DNA from: Thuidium tamariscinum | Lineage: Eukaryota > Streptophyta > Bryopsida > Hypnales > Thuidiaceae | Assembly (NCBI GenBank): GCA_947034885.2 | Contig: OX344751.2 | Span: forward strand, 11,036,001 to 11,100,000 | Direction of reading: 5' to 3' | DNA: 64,000 nt | Part shown: positions 1-12,240 of the stretch, piece by piece | Numbering within the stretch: the first letter of the stretch is position 1 | How the letters are laid out: each line of letters starts with the position of its first letter | The notes under the pieces: model-generated | Seen by the model: the letters and a program-made list of their open reading frames with translations, nothing else | What the model was told of the DNA's origin: nothing | Databases searched by the model: none | Program-made: the position numbers and the translations under genes

Positions 1-1
1 A

Positions 2-1575
2 GGCATCCCTTGCTATGATCCAGCAAATCTGGAGACAGTTGAGATAGCATCCCGCTGTCCAGTGAAAGTGGGGGTCTCGAAGCAATTTCTCGATGCCAAC
101 CTCCAGGAAAGTGAGCAACAAGCGATACCAGAAGTATCCTTAGAGAAGGAACAATCGTCAGAAATTATAGAGTCACTTGATCTCTCTCAGCTACAAACTG
201 AAGATCACCATTTTCAAATCCCGCTTGCAAGAGAAACCATTTTAGTCACTGGCTTTGTCATAATGGACAACTCTTCGAGAATCAAAGTGATCCATCCCGA
301 TCAGGTCTCAGCTGAGCTTGGAATAACGGAGCACCGCATGCGTTTCTCATGCCTCTGCCCAATTTACCCAGCTCCTAATGGTGATGAAGACAAAGCGATT
401 CAACAGAAATCTCAATTGCCAGTTGATTTGAACGCTTCAGAGGACGCGGCACAAGAAACACCAGTTGACATGGAGGTGGGCGTCCCTGCTCTCTTACACC
501 AATAAACTCTATCCTGGAAGCTTGCCTTTGCAACTAATTATAGGACACTATTGTCAGCATTTTACAAGCATGTGTAGAAGTGTAAATCTGGTAGATTTAT
601 TGAGTTATGGATTGATGTTTGGGTACTAGAGCGTAAAAAGCTGTTGAGATCAAGTTGTTAGCGGTATGTAAGAGTTGCTTATGCAATTTCAATGTGGAAA
701 GTGGTGGACCACTATCGAAGGGATAGTAGATAACTTTATGTCCATTCAAAGATCAGTCTCCAGAGACGTTTAACCAAGTCATACACTTTCTGCACTTGCC
801 ACTTGAAGGTTAACCAAGTGTATTGGTTGAGATGAGTTGCTACTGGATAATAGGGTCAATGTAGGAGACGGGATCAGGGTCCCTCATGGTAGCGATGATC
901 ATCCTCCACCGGATATTTCTGACATGGGTCTGTCTGTCTGTGTGCTTGTGCTTGCCAATTCAGGTGCAAGAAGAGGAGCCATCAAAGAAACGATACCGAA
1001 TGGATTTAAAACGACATCTCAGTCTCGACTTGGAACGAGAGCCTGTGCTGGAGGATTCTGCTGAGGAAGGCTCCGAAGTGGAGTCTTCCGCAAATCGAGA
1101 CATTTCAGGTCCTCAAGAGAGCAACCGAGCTCCAGGGGGGGGCGGGATCAGTCTCGACATCAATGCAACGCCAGATCCGTCCACTCCAGCGGAGAGTCTT
1201 TCCACCGGAAGCCGAGGCCAAGAGCTGGATCAAGTGACGAGTCTCTGGCCAGCTCACATTCAACAGCAGCGGCTGGATCCCCAGTCCCTTCTTCAGGTGA
1301 TCTTCATGTGCCTTGTGAAACATCTTGGGGATGAGAAACACCTTCTTGTGTTGGATGAGAAACACGAGTGTATACAAGGGAGGTCATTTAAGATCAGTGT
1401 GAGCCCGGAGAGTGGGAGAGTGGGAGACTGGGGAACCACTGCAACAATGGACTCGACACTAGTAGTTGAGAACAGAGAACCTCTTGTGGTGCTGCTTTGT
1501 GAGTGGTCTGCTGAAGCCCAAGGTCTTGCGGATAGGAGCTTACATGTCTTGGCGAAACTGAGGTTGAAGTTGTGA
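2..1575 (+). CDS. 3' exons of an unrecognised, probably nuclear, gene
   Basis: I do not recognise this gene. One frame is open from base 2 to a GAG/gtgggc donor after base 475. A second exon opens after an acceptor ending ccaattcag at 963 and continues in phase 0 to a TGA at 1573-1575. The joined protein has a compact segment (around bases 225-370, containing ETILVTGFVIMDNSSRIKV), then an acidic, low-complexity C-terminus with KKRYR and two DLN/DIN-type motifs (PVDLNAS, SLDINATP). EAR-like repression motifs of this form occur in plant transcriptional regulators, so a nuclear regulator is a guess. A second donor-like site (TTCAG/gtgatc) follows base 1296, so the last 93 codons may be intron rather than coding. 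The start lies before the window. Confidence 0.5.
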
Positions 1576-1707
1576 ATGATATTGGCTCTAGGAACTTTGC
1601 TTTCAATTAGGCACTACAGCTTCTGGGAGAGAGAACCCTAATATTAATGACTTTTAAAGCAGCAGCCTCCTTGACTTATTGCTTGTCACTGATGTCCATT
1701 GTTGACA

Positions 1708-2034
1708 TAAGGTGGGTACCCCCAAAACCGCCACTTTGGGTACTGTTATTAGACCGAGGTTGGTCAAAATTTCATATTTTGTGCCCATTTACTATTATTA
1801 GAATGGTCAAATTTTCATATTTTCTTGTTGGGAAGTGAAAGGAGGTTCTAATGCACCAAAGAACATTACATTTGGATACTTAGTGCAAATGTTATGAAGA
1901 GTCAAAGGTTTTTTTGGTTAGATGTTCTAAAATTGCTTCTTCAACAGACACACCTTGATTTTGGAGGTGTATAGTACATGAAATGATTATGGTGATTTTA
2001 GGCAAGGTGAATTTTGGGTGTACTCACCTCAAGG
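1708..2034. mobile_element. Degenerate copy of the TAAGGTRGGTACACCC miniature element
   Basis: The left end TAAGGTGGGTACCCCCAAAA at 1708 and the right end TTTTGGGTGTACTCACCT near 2017-2034 match, in opposite orientation, the ends of the two better copies at 58849-59125 and 63199-63463. The interior has diverged. No coding sequence is visible. Confidence 0.45.
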
Positions 2035-4819
2035 TAGAGATATTGAAACCATTAGTGGAGGAGGCTCTTGGAGATGATTGGAGATGATTGTGAAAGTGAT
2101 TTGAAGTTTTCAATCCACAATTTATAAGTTCTTAAAATTCTCTCTATAAAAATTTTTAAATAAAATTTCAATGTAATTTATTCCCTAAGATCTAGTGTAT
2201 GTGGAGTCTAGTATCTACAATATAGTACAACAATAGTTAGTTATATTGTCAATATCTAGAAAATAATTTGATAAGGATTCTTTGTTAAGGGATCATTGGT
2301 TGAATTAATAACTTGATCAATCTACTAGATGTAAATTAGAAACAATTCTAAAAGCCACTTATACCAAATAAATCATGATTTATGTTGGGCAACGATGTAG
2401 AGAATCCTCAACTAGAAAAATCAACAATTTTCTTTTTAAAATTGAATTTTTGAGGCTTAAAATAGACTATTAAGGATATTCAAGAGTTTTAAAACACAAA
2501 AAATTATAGTTTGGAAAGAATTTATTTGACTTCAAAGGTTCGTTGACACCGAAATATGGTACCTTAGACATATAGGTGTGATTTAGGTAATTACAATTAT
2601 TTTTGGCAACTTTTTAGGATTGACATTTATTATTTAAAAATGTATTGCCTCCATTTGTAAGAGCTTAGGGTTGCTTTGGGATATGTAACACCTAATTTTT
2701 GTACTTTGAAAATTAATAGTAAGTTCATTTGTATGGTGTTCAAAAAATGCTTAAGAAGGGAATCTTGAATGTTTGGTTTCACTTCTAATAGGATCTAATA
2801 GGGAATTTAATAAAAACAATGTTCAAGTACTTTTGTAGATGCATTCACACATTTGGGTGTAGCATAGGGAATTTCATGGAAATCATGATATTCTAGAGGC
2901 CATCTTCAAACCACAAGGTCTAAATCACTAAAGTGTGATCTATGATAGGTATAGATTTCAAACTATATGGTCTAAATTGTAAGAGTACCAAAGTTTGTAA
3001 AATGGCACCATTTTAATCAAATTCCCCATTTGTTAACTTACATGTATTGATGGCTATTGATCTTTTAATCAAAATGGGTTTGTCTAGTATCCCTTGAAAA
3101 ATAGTGGTACCTATATTCCTATGAAATTGTATAAAAACTTCATTAGGAGTTGTAAATATTTGATCTCAAAGATGTGGCTATTGTTGACACAATGATCATT
3201 ATTTTTTGAGTTCTATACAATTCTTAGAGATTGCATTACTACATGAGTAAAAAATAATCTCTCAGGAACATAAGAGGATTCCTAACATTGAAACTATTTT
3301 CACTACTACAGACCAACCCTTGCTAGTCTAAATTTTTGAATTTAAAAAAAATTAAATTAAATAAAAAATTTTCAGAATGTATTAAAAAGAAAAAAAATGA
3401 TTTAAAAAATTAATTCATTCATTTTTATTTTAAAATTGAAATTGAAATTTAATTAATTTAATTAATTAATATAATCTAACCTAGATGTTGCTTGACTATG
3501 TTAGCCCACTAATGTCACAAATCACAGCATTCCCAGTGTTTCCAAGATATGAAACTCACATTCTTCTGAAATGGCCAGAAATCCTCTTATATCAAATGTT
3601 TTGTTCTAACTACTAGTGTAGCCTATTAAAGATAATATCCTATATATTGTAAGTAGTAACTACCTCTTTTGAGCCCATTGTGACAAATTGCCACACAATA
3701 GGCTCTAAAATTTTAATATTAAAGTTGACTTTATTTGATTTTATATATACAACCCACCCCTCTTCTAATTTTGAGAAGGTGGGGTTTCATACAATCACTA
3801 TAGAATGATGAAAATGTCATCTGTATCCGTAAGATGTATCCATATGTCATATCTGGTATATGCATGTCGTAACTGTATTCAATATTCAAATATCTATATT
3901 TGTATTTGGTATTGTATTTTGAATTTGTATTTGGATGGCTTAGATTAAATGTCACAAAGATCAACGACTTGTGATTTATTAAGAAATGGACGGCATTTTA
4001 GAGGGGAAACATTTTTTTTCTTCCTAAATCAATGGCTTGTGATTTTTTCAAGAGAAGGGGGTGGAACTAATGCAAACCAGGAGGTGAAAGCTTCTTTTGA
4101 GTGCATTAGCATTGCTATTGAAATTTTTTTGAGACTTTTGATTGAGTATTGAATTACACTAAGATTTGGTTGGAATTCATATGAATCCCTATAGTGAAAA
4201 ATCTTTAGGGAGCCCAGTAGGAAGGCAAATGTAGATTTGAAGCTTTTGAAGGAAAATGAATTTTGACTAGGTAAAAATTTAAATCAAAACATTAAATCTT
4301 CATTATTTACTCTTTACTCTTTTTCTCCTCATCTTAGTAGGAAACATCAATTGACCAAATTAGTCAATCACATTGCAATTTTTTTTAAAATTTTCTATGT
4401 ATCAACATAATTGGATGCACTTCAATCCAATTGTATATCCCCTTTGGCTATGCTTTCAAAAACATTCATCATCTACATATTGACTGAGGGACCAAGTTCC
4501 TATTTCATTTAACCAACTAATATTCTACTTTCAAAATTTGAAATTCATCAAATAAATTTATATTTAAATAGAGATTAAATCCTCCTTCATTCAAAAATAA
4601 AATTAAAAAATCTACAAATATCATAAGTGTAGGGCATAGGTGACACCTTAGTCAATTAGTCTTTGCAAAATATTTATTGTTTTCCAAAAAATAAAGTTTG
4701 ACAAATGCTAAAATTTGGTCAAATTTTTTGGCTAAATTCTAATATTAATTTGATTCTAAAAAAAGATTTAGTCCTTTTGTGAACAAAGTAGCAATGATAC
4801 AAGTCCTAGAAGGCATGAG
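2035..4819. other. AT-rich intergenic DNA without a supported gene
   Basis: Homopolymer-rich AT DNA with only short chance reading frames. A stretch around 2890-3000 (containing ataggtatagatttcaaac) resembles segments near 10570-10680 (inverted) and 26260-26510, so it belongs to a dispersed repeat family. I see no intron signals, coding runs or RNA genes. Confidence 0.6.
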
Positions 4820-5050
4820 AAATACACTAACAACATAGATGAAGCAAATTCTAAGCAAGCCAATTGAGCTTGACGAATTGGACTAGGCGCTCAAAGGCTA
4901 GAGTCCAAAAAAGCCTCGGGTCTTGAAGAGGTAATAACAGAATTCTACAAGTAATATTGGGAGTTCATTAGGGAGGATTTTCTAGATATGATCACCAAAG
5001 CAGTAAGGGCCGACCTCCTCACGTCAAGAATCAACAAGGGTATTATCTCC

Positions 5051-5577
5051 ATGGTTGCATTAGAAGGGATTTGAGGGCTGCAATGCAAAGGACCATTTCG
5101 GGACTGTTCCCGAAACTGGTCTGGGAACGACTGGCCGTTGATTAGCATTTTCAAAAAATAAAATTGGGGGTCTTGAAATATGAAAAAAAGTCCAAAATTT
5201 TATTTTATTTTCGAAAACAAAAAAGTCGATGACGTGGCACGGTCTCGACCACGTCGGATTTCTGCTGAACTGTGTTCTCGCAGCTGTTTTTGTGATTTCG
5301 GGGTGTGGGAACTCACAAGCTCCCATATCCCTCAAATCCCTCCTAATGCTAGTATGTGAGCATAGAAGTGTGAGCTTATGAGCCTCAAAGATGATGCACC
5401 TATAGTATAGGTGCTTATACTTAAAAAACCTTCTATAATAAGACTATATTTATACTATAAATACCTATATTTTAGGTATTTTAACTATAAACACCTTCAA
5501 AGGTGGTAGAATATCTACTTATATACATATTAGAAGCTCACATGCTCGCATTTTCATACTCACACACTAGCATCATT
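5051..5577. mobile_element. Mutator-like miniature element, flanked by a 12-bp duplication
   Basis: GGTATTATCTCC stands at 5039-5050 and again at 5578-5589, and the LINE protein reads straight across if the segment between is removed. The ends are imperfect inverted repeats: CTAGTATGTGAGCATAGAAG from 5349 pairs with the reverse complement of the stretch ending CACACACTAG at 5570, for about 35 bp. A target duplication of 9-12 bp with long terminal repeats fits Mutator-type non-autonomous elements. Another element (5057-5349) sits in its left end. Confidence 0.6.
5057..5349. mobile_element. 293-bp MITE nested inside the Mutator-like element
   Basis: GCATTAGAAGGGATTTGAGG at 5057-5076 and CCTCAAATCCCTCCTAATGC at 5330-5349 are inverted copies with one mismatch. 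The segment has higher GC than its surroundings. No coding capacity is evident. TA or a TA-containing trinucleotide is a possible target duplication, but the flanks are not conclusive. Confidence 0.65.
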
Positions 5578-6102
5578 GGTATTATCTCCCTTCTGCATAA
5601 AGGAGAGGTGCGGAATCAACTCACAAACTCGTGCCCCATCACACTACTTAATGTAACATACAAGCTATACGCAAAGGCACAGCGGATGTGACTTCAACTA
5701 GTGTTGATGGAGATCATAGAGTCAGAGTCAAACCGGTTCAGCCTTTCTGCCATTACGCTTCATACAGGACAACTTTATGCTAATGCACAGAACGATCACT
5801 TGGGCTGCCCATACAAAGCAACTTGTGATTTTTCTCAAGCTAGATTTCTCAAAAGCATTCAACACTATTGATTGGAGCTTCCTCTCAAGAGCAATTATGG
5901 CTATATAATTTAGGATTCCCAAAGAGTTCATTGCCATAATAGAGATGTTATTCAAAAACGCTTAGACCTCGGTAAAAGTCAATGGCTTAGCCTCTCCAAC
6001 ATTTTTAATTGCCAGAGGGGTCTAGCAAGGCTGCCCCCTGGCTCGTTACCTATTTCTGCTCTTTGTAGAGGTCTTGAACTCCGTGATCAAACAAAGAGTG
6101 GT

Positions 6103-6987
6103 TTAACCCTTTAAGGATTGTGGTTGATTTGGGGGTCGGGTGAAGTTCTTCAAGAAAGTGAATTTTGTGGCTACTCTAAGGATGTAAAGTTAGATCAAAT
6201 CATATAAAGTGTTTCCATAAGGGAGATTCTTCAACCTAACAAAAAATTAAACTCATCCAGTGGTACAAATTGCTATAAATAAGGTAGAAGGTCCATAAAT
6301 CAAACTCTTAAGGGCTAGAATTGAATTTTTGGAAGGTGGAACATCTTTAAATTTTTCAATAAATTTTTCTTGAGAGGTAAGTAGAATAGGCATCTAATCC
6401 AAGTCATTTCATATTTTTTAAAGCTTTTTAAAATTAGTTACAAATTTTTGAAGTTCACAAAAATGGCCATTTGTGGTCATCAAAAGCAACACCCTTCTAA
6501 AATATGCAGATTTGGTACATTGAAGAAAGCAAAATGTACCTCTAAATCATGTTTGCTTTTAGAGTCTTGTTGGAATTTGAGTTGTTTTCCTTAATCCTCA
6601 AAAATCAATGACTTGAATGACCCTTTAGAATTTGCGCTACATAAATTTCAATGCATAAGTTTATTTTGGGAATTCATGAGATTACAAAGTAACACCTATA
6701 CCTTGTCAAGACATCAAGATACAAAAAAATCTCACAAATTGGTTGATATTTTTTTGTATTTTTGTTGAACACTTTCCATTTGAGGGTTTAGGCCATTTGA
6801 ATTTGCAACCTCATAGCTAATGCATTAATGCTCCAATTCTTTTGAGATTGGTTTTGTTTGAAGCACATGAAGACACTCTAATTGCGTTACCCTTTGAGAT
6901 TTTTGTGATCAAATGTATTTTGAACAATATTAGACCGAGAGTGCAAAAATCAACCAAAAAGTGGTCAAACGGTCCTTAAAGGGTTAA
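6103..6987. mobile_element. TTAA-flanked inverted-repeat element (piggyBac-like ends)
   Basis: TTAACCCTTTAAGGA at 6103-6117 and its exact reverse complement TCCTTAAAGGGTTAA at 6973-6987 bound an 885-bp AT-rich segment without coding capacity. TTAA followed by CCC at both edges is the arrangement of piggyBac-type elements. The element ends the recognisable LINE sequence. Near 6281 (taaggtagaaggtccataaa) it also carries the end of another dispersed repeat family. Confidence 0.6.
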
Positions 6988-9900
6988 CTTCTAAATGCCC
7001 AAGCCTATTTAAGTGTGTTTTGACTATGAAAAAAGTATATGGGCTTGTAGTCATCTTTAGTAAAGCAAATTGTTTTTTTTCCAAAATCTAACTACATAGA
7101 TGTTTAAAGAGCTTGTTTATTAGTTAGTACACAAATTTTGAGCACAAAATTGCATTGGAGTTGTGAAATTATAACGAGAAAAGAGTATATTTTTTATATT
7201 TAGTATGCTACCTTTTCCCATGATGTTTCTCAAATTTGCATATAAATTTTTTGGGGGATTTGAGGTGACATGAACAACTACAAAGAGTGTTAGCACAATA
7301 AAATGCACTTCTAAAAAACTAAATTTTACATGAAAAGCTATTAAATTCATTACACAATCCACCTTGCAATTGTTGAATTGTAATTATTTTTATAAGTAAA
7401 AATTGAAAATAATTCCAAATCAATAGTTGTATGCTTAAATTTTCAATGGTGAATATCATGAAAACACTTTCCTCTTTCCATTGGAATCATTCTCAAAGCA
7501 AATGGATATGTACAATTTCTTAGATCTCAAATCAAATGAAATTGCATAAAGCTAGGAAATGAAGTAAAATTGGCAAGCTTTACACTTCACTTATCGTACA
7601 TGTATGCCTTTGAAGACCTCTCAATAATTAAATATGTACTTTTTATTAGTAGAAAATGAAAGTTTTCAATAGTGAACCCTTAAAACTGCCCGAATTTTTT
7701 CTTAAATGGTCACACAAATTTAACTACCCGGTCAAAAATGAGCTTGAAATTTCAGCTCAACCATATATGGTCGATTGAGTAGTTAGAGGTTAAGGGAGGT
7801 CAAGGGCATCAACTTGCCGGAAGAAAACAAACAACAAATTATACTTGGAATCTAGTAGGAAAATGGTAGCAAATAGAGTGATGGAAAATAACACTTGAAA
7901 GTAGTTGTTATAGATGCATCTTTCCAAAGTTAACCCTTGATGTATATGTTGGGTCATTTAGGGTACCATGTACATCATTTGTTTAAGAAACTCCAAGAGC
8001 AATATTTGGAGGTGAAACTATTATGCAAGATATGCCCTTCACGAGTGTGCCCAAAATTCCAAAGATGAATATCTTCTACTTAATGTATCTTACATATAAG
8101 GATTCTTTGTCACCCTTTCAACATTAAATATTTGTTTTATTGTTCAAAGATTAAAATTGCAAACTTGGCTAAAATAAACCAACCTATGACGAGTAGAATG
8201 ATTGGTTTGGATTGTTGACATTTTTGAAATTTTTAAACTTTTTTCCCAAAGAAAGATATATATGAGAAATATAAAGAATAATTGAAAATTTATGTTTCTA
8301 ACAAAGTATGAATTGGTTATAAATTTTAGAAGTGTACTATCCAATTGTCCCAAAAGAATCCTTAGACTATCCTTGAAGACCTTGAACTTTTGAAGTTCTC
8401 TATTAAAGTAGACAAACCTATTAGCACCTTGATTTGCAATGTGACTCTCTTAGGGTCAATTTCAAGAGTGGTGCATATTTTTTAGAGGTGTGCTTGTTTC
8501 ATGAGTCATACACAAGTGGAATTTAATTTTCCAATCAAAATTATAATTTTTGAGAATTTATGAAGTAGTCTACCTTGAAATTATGAAATTACTGATAGCG
8601 TAGAATCACAAACAACTCTAAAACAACCAATTCAAGTTCAAAGGTAGGAGGTCTATAAAGTGCCCATCTAAGAGTCGGAAGTAAACTTTGAGAGGTGAAA
8701 CTTCTTGAATTATTTTTCTATAAGTTTTCCTTGAAAGTCGTCATTTCACATTTTTTGGAGCTTTGTAGAATTAGTTATGAATTTTTGTATTCACCTATTG
8801 CTAAAAGTTTGAACATTTGGTCTCTAAGGGTTAAAGACCATAAAGCCAAAAATGACTTCTAAACCATGTATTTGCTTGTTTTATTCTACAAAATGACAAA
8901 TTTTGCATTGCATTTTTTAAACATCAATTAAAAAAACTAACCTAAGGAATTTAATAGTTTTTTTTGTTGCAATTTAAGTTTCAAGCATTGCTTTGTGTGA
9001 TTTTAAGAGAAAAAAGAATGGATTTTAGTAATGCAAGTATTTATATAATATGTTTGCAAAACCTTTAAAGTTTGATTTTCTATGATAAAGAAGTAGCAAC
9101 CTTGAAAATGATTCCTCAATAGAGGATTACCCTTAGATAATCAAATTAGCTATCTAATAAGATACTCAAATTTTGGAAAAAGATTCATTGTTGATTTTAC
9201 GAAAAATTCTAGAGTATCATACAATGGGGGAACTTTGGCCAATGAGATGGGTTCCTAGCCTATACCATTAATGGCCTTTTCAATGGTTTATTCAATAGTA
9301 GATCTCAAGTGGCATTGCCTTCTGCCTTTTTTTTCCTTTGCTTGGTCTATAGGTAGAGGCAATTGGTGGAATACACATCTTACATTTGGATTTCAAATGT
9401 TTCTAAATTTTATTTTTATTTTTGTGTATCTTTTCTTGAATTTTTTCTTAAATTCTTTCATTACAAAGAATTTGGGCCTTGTAAAAGGCCATTTGACTTT
9501 TTGACCGTAGTGCAAATACAAGGAAAATAAAAATAAAAATAAATTGAAAAAATAAAATGAAATAATGAAAAAATATTTTTCAAATTTCCAATCTGGCATG
9601 GTACAACTTGAGCCATGTCAATTCTTGAAAAAAGTTGTATCTTATTTTTTGTTTTTTAATATTTTTTTAATGTAGTTGCACTACTCCATGTAGTCTTACA
9701 ATCTTCTATGGGCTTGCATTTATTTGTAATGCCTTGCATTCTTGTATGTCTTTTCTTGGCTAACAAATCTTCCAATTATCTTCAATAGTTTCTAAAATTT
9801 CACTTGAAAGTGGTCCTTACAAGAAGACCATTTTTTCATTCTTATTTAGTTCCCAAAGTACAAGAATTGTTTTCCTGTGCAAGGAACTTGCCATTACCTT

Positions 9901-12240
9901 GAGAATGAGCATAAGATGCTAAATTTCTAAACTGTTGTATGACCAAGAGAGCTAGTCAAGGCACAATTTTGCCTATCACAAATCATTGATTTCATTAAAA
10001 GTACCCTTCACTTTTGGATAATCTTGCAATTTATGACTTGGATTGAAATCAAACTTTGTAGAAATGATAATGACTTGGCTTTGTACAAAATCCTTCAATT
10101 GATTTTTCCTAAAAATGATTCATCTTGTTCTAAGCTTCATTTAATTGTAACTTATAAAATTAAGATCCGAAACATCTTGAAAATGGCTTCAAAATTTAAG
10201 GATTAAAAGGTTAACCTAAGCAGATAGAATGTCTTGGTGAATTTTGTAGCTACTACATAAAAGCATAATGCAACTCCATCTAAAAGAGATTGAATAAGCA
10301 TTTGAAATTTTTTGAAATTTTTATTATTCTAATTTTTGGAATTTGAGTTGTGGCAACTACAAAGCAATCAAATATGCGGATCAATCTATGCAAGTATAAC
10401 AAATATATGCTAATGTTCCCTCCCTATAAGTACACCATTAGCAATTACTTGTTTGTTGTCCACTTTTTGAACAAAATTTACAATTTAAAGGTCTTAGGAT
10501 TATTTTTATATAAGAATGGTGAATTTCACTAAAATGAAGCCATTTTCCAACTTTAACACATTTTATAATTTAGGCCGTGTGGTTCAAAATCTAGATTTGC
10601 CTTAAATGTTTGAAATCTATACATGTCCTAGATGTCACTTTTTACAATTAGACCACTATATAGTTTGAAATGGCACATGGAATATTGCAACTTTAATGAA
10701 ATTCACCACAAAGAAGGTGGTTTGTTACAATTGCAAGTGACTTTTTTCTACTTGTAGGTTAATTACTTTGATTGGGCTTTCTAACCAACTAGAACAAAGT
10801 TTTTCTTGGCATGCTTTGAAAAGTTAATTTTTGCACTGTAAATGAAATATTTTCTATTGTCTATTGTATCAAGAATATTCTACCCATGGAACATGATTGC
10901 CAAAAAATAATTATTTCTAAATGAGTTGGAAAAAAATGAACCAAAAAAATTGTCAAATTCAATAGGAATTATATGACCATGTTTTAGATAAAGAAATGTT
11001 TAGTTTTAGCCAAAAAGTTCAAAGTAAAGTCCAATCACCATCTACCTTAAAAAAAATTTGATGGCAGAATGAAAGAATTACTTAATTCACATTTAATGAT
11101 AATAAAGGATGAGAGAGGTTCTTTTTATTATAAAATACATTGCCTATCATAAAGCCTCAAAGAAAATAGGATTATTAGAATATGAGAGCTTGACCACTTA
11201 TTGTTTGAACTTAGGAATTGTTTTCAAAGTAGAATTATAGACCTCATTTTAGTATAGTGCGGAATAACTTTTTTCAAAACACTTTGAAGAAAAAGAAGTC
11301 AAGCTTTTATTAACATAAGCTAACTTTCAATTCCAAAAATTCATTTTTGATTTTGAGGATCCCCTCACAAGTAATAGATTGCCAAATTTTTACAAAGGAT
11401 TTTTGGAAATGTCAAAGAAAAATGTCCCAATCCACCTCTAAAATTTGTTTGTAACTTTTGACTACAAGCTCAAAATCTCAAATGAATTTTTGAAGATGAA
11501 AGTTAAATTCATTTTTCACATTAATTACTTTCAATATTTTATGAAAAAAGAATTCTACATTGCCCAAATGAAGTTCGAACACAATTCTTGCTTTTGACTT
11601 AACTATGAGTGGTATAGCTTGTACAAAACCCAATTTACATATTCCATTTGGGTTATTTTACCTACTACTACCCCACTTATAAAAGAAGCTTGTTTTCTCA
11701 ACTCTACACATATCAAACTAAGTACCCTTCAAAACTAGTTGCCAAAAAAATTTGAATTACTTTTGAAAATATTGTTAAATTAATTTTAAAAATTAAATTT
11801 GAAAGTGTAGAATGTACTTTGAGAACTTTAAATAATTATTAAGCATCAACATACTGACCATGCCTTACGGATATGATAAATGACAATCTTTTATTTGATC
11901 ACATGCAAATGTCAAAATCATGAAAATTTTCCAAATCAACAACAAATTTTCTGCAAACATGTTGAAATGAGGACTATGAGAATTGTTTTTTTCTTCTCAA
12001 ATGGAGTCCTGGTTTACATGTTTTCCTCTTTGCTTTAGATCAAGGCCTTTTCTTTGGACTAGTGTCCCCTTCGTCAGCCTCATTGCAGAGGCTAGTACGT
12101 TCTTGGAGGGACTAATCAGCACAAGTCAAAATTTTGACAATTTGACGAAATTTTGCGAGAAAAAAATAAAAAGAGCCCTCGATGAGATTTTCTTAAATCA
12201 TTTCCAATGACTATGCTCTCAAGTTTGAATCCCATGTGAA
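6988..12240. other. Long AT-rich intergenic region with dispersed repeats
   Basis: No supported gene. A repeat beginning aaggtaggaggtctataaa near 8641 belongs to a family also seen at 6281, 56325 and 57645, and inverted at about 38150 and 52545. The stretch around 10570-10680 is an inverted relative of repeats near 2890 and 26260. The remainder is homopolymer-rich with only short accidental frames. Confidence 0.55.

Larger units (their letters stand above)
4820..6110 (+). pseudogene. Decayed LINE (non-LTR) reverse transcriptase fragment
   Basis: Reading + with frame changes gives segments typical of plant L1-like reverse transcriptases: an SKKASGLEEVITEFY-like block (4905-4960), INKGIIS (about 5028-5050) continued by LLHKGEVRNQ and SCPITLLNVTYKLYAKAQ (5590-5690), a KLDFSKAFNTIDWSFL-like block (5835-5885), and a remnant of the GxxQGCPLAPYLF region (about 6020-6075). 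Many stops and frameshifts make it a dead copy. It is interrupted at 5051-5577 by nested miniature elements and cut off at 6103 by a TTAA-flanked element. The DD-containing catalytic block that should follow is not found. Confidence 0.75.
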
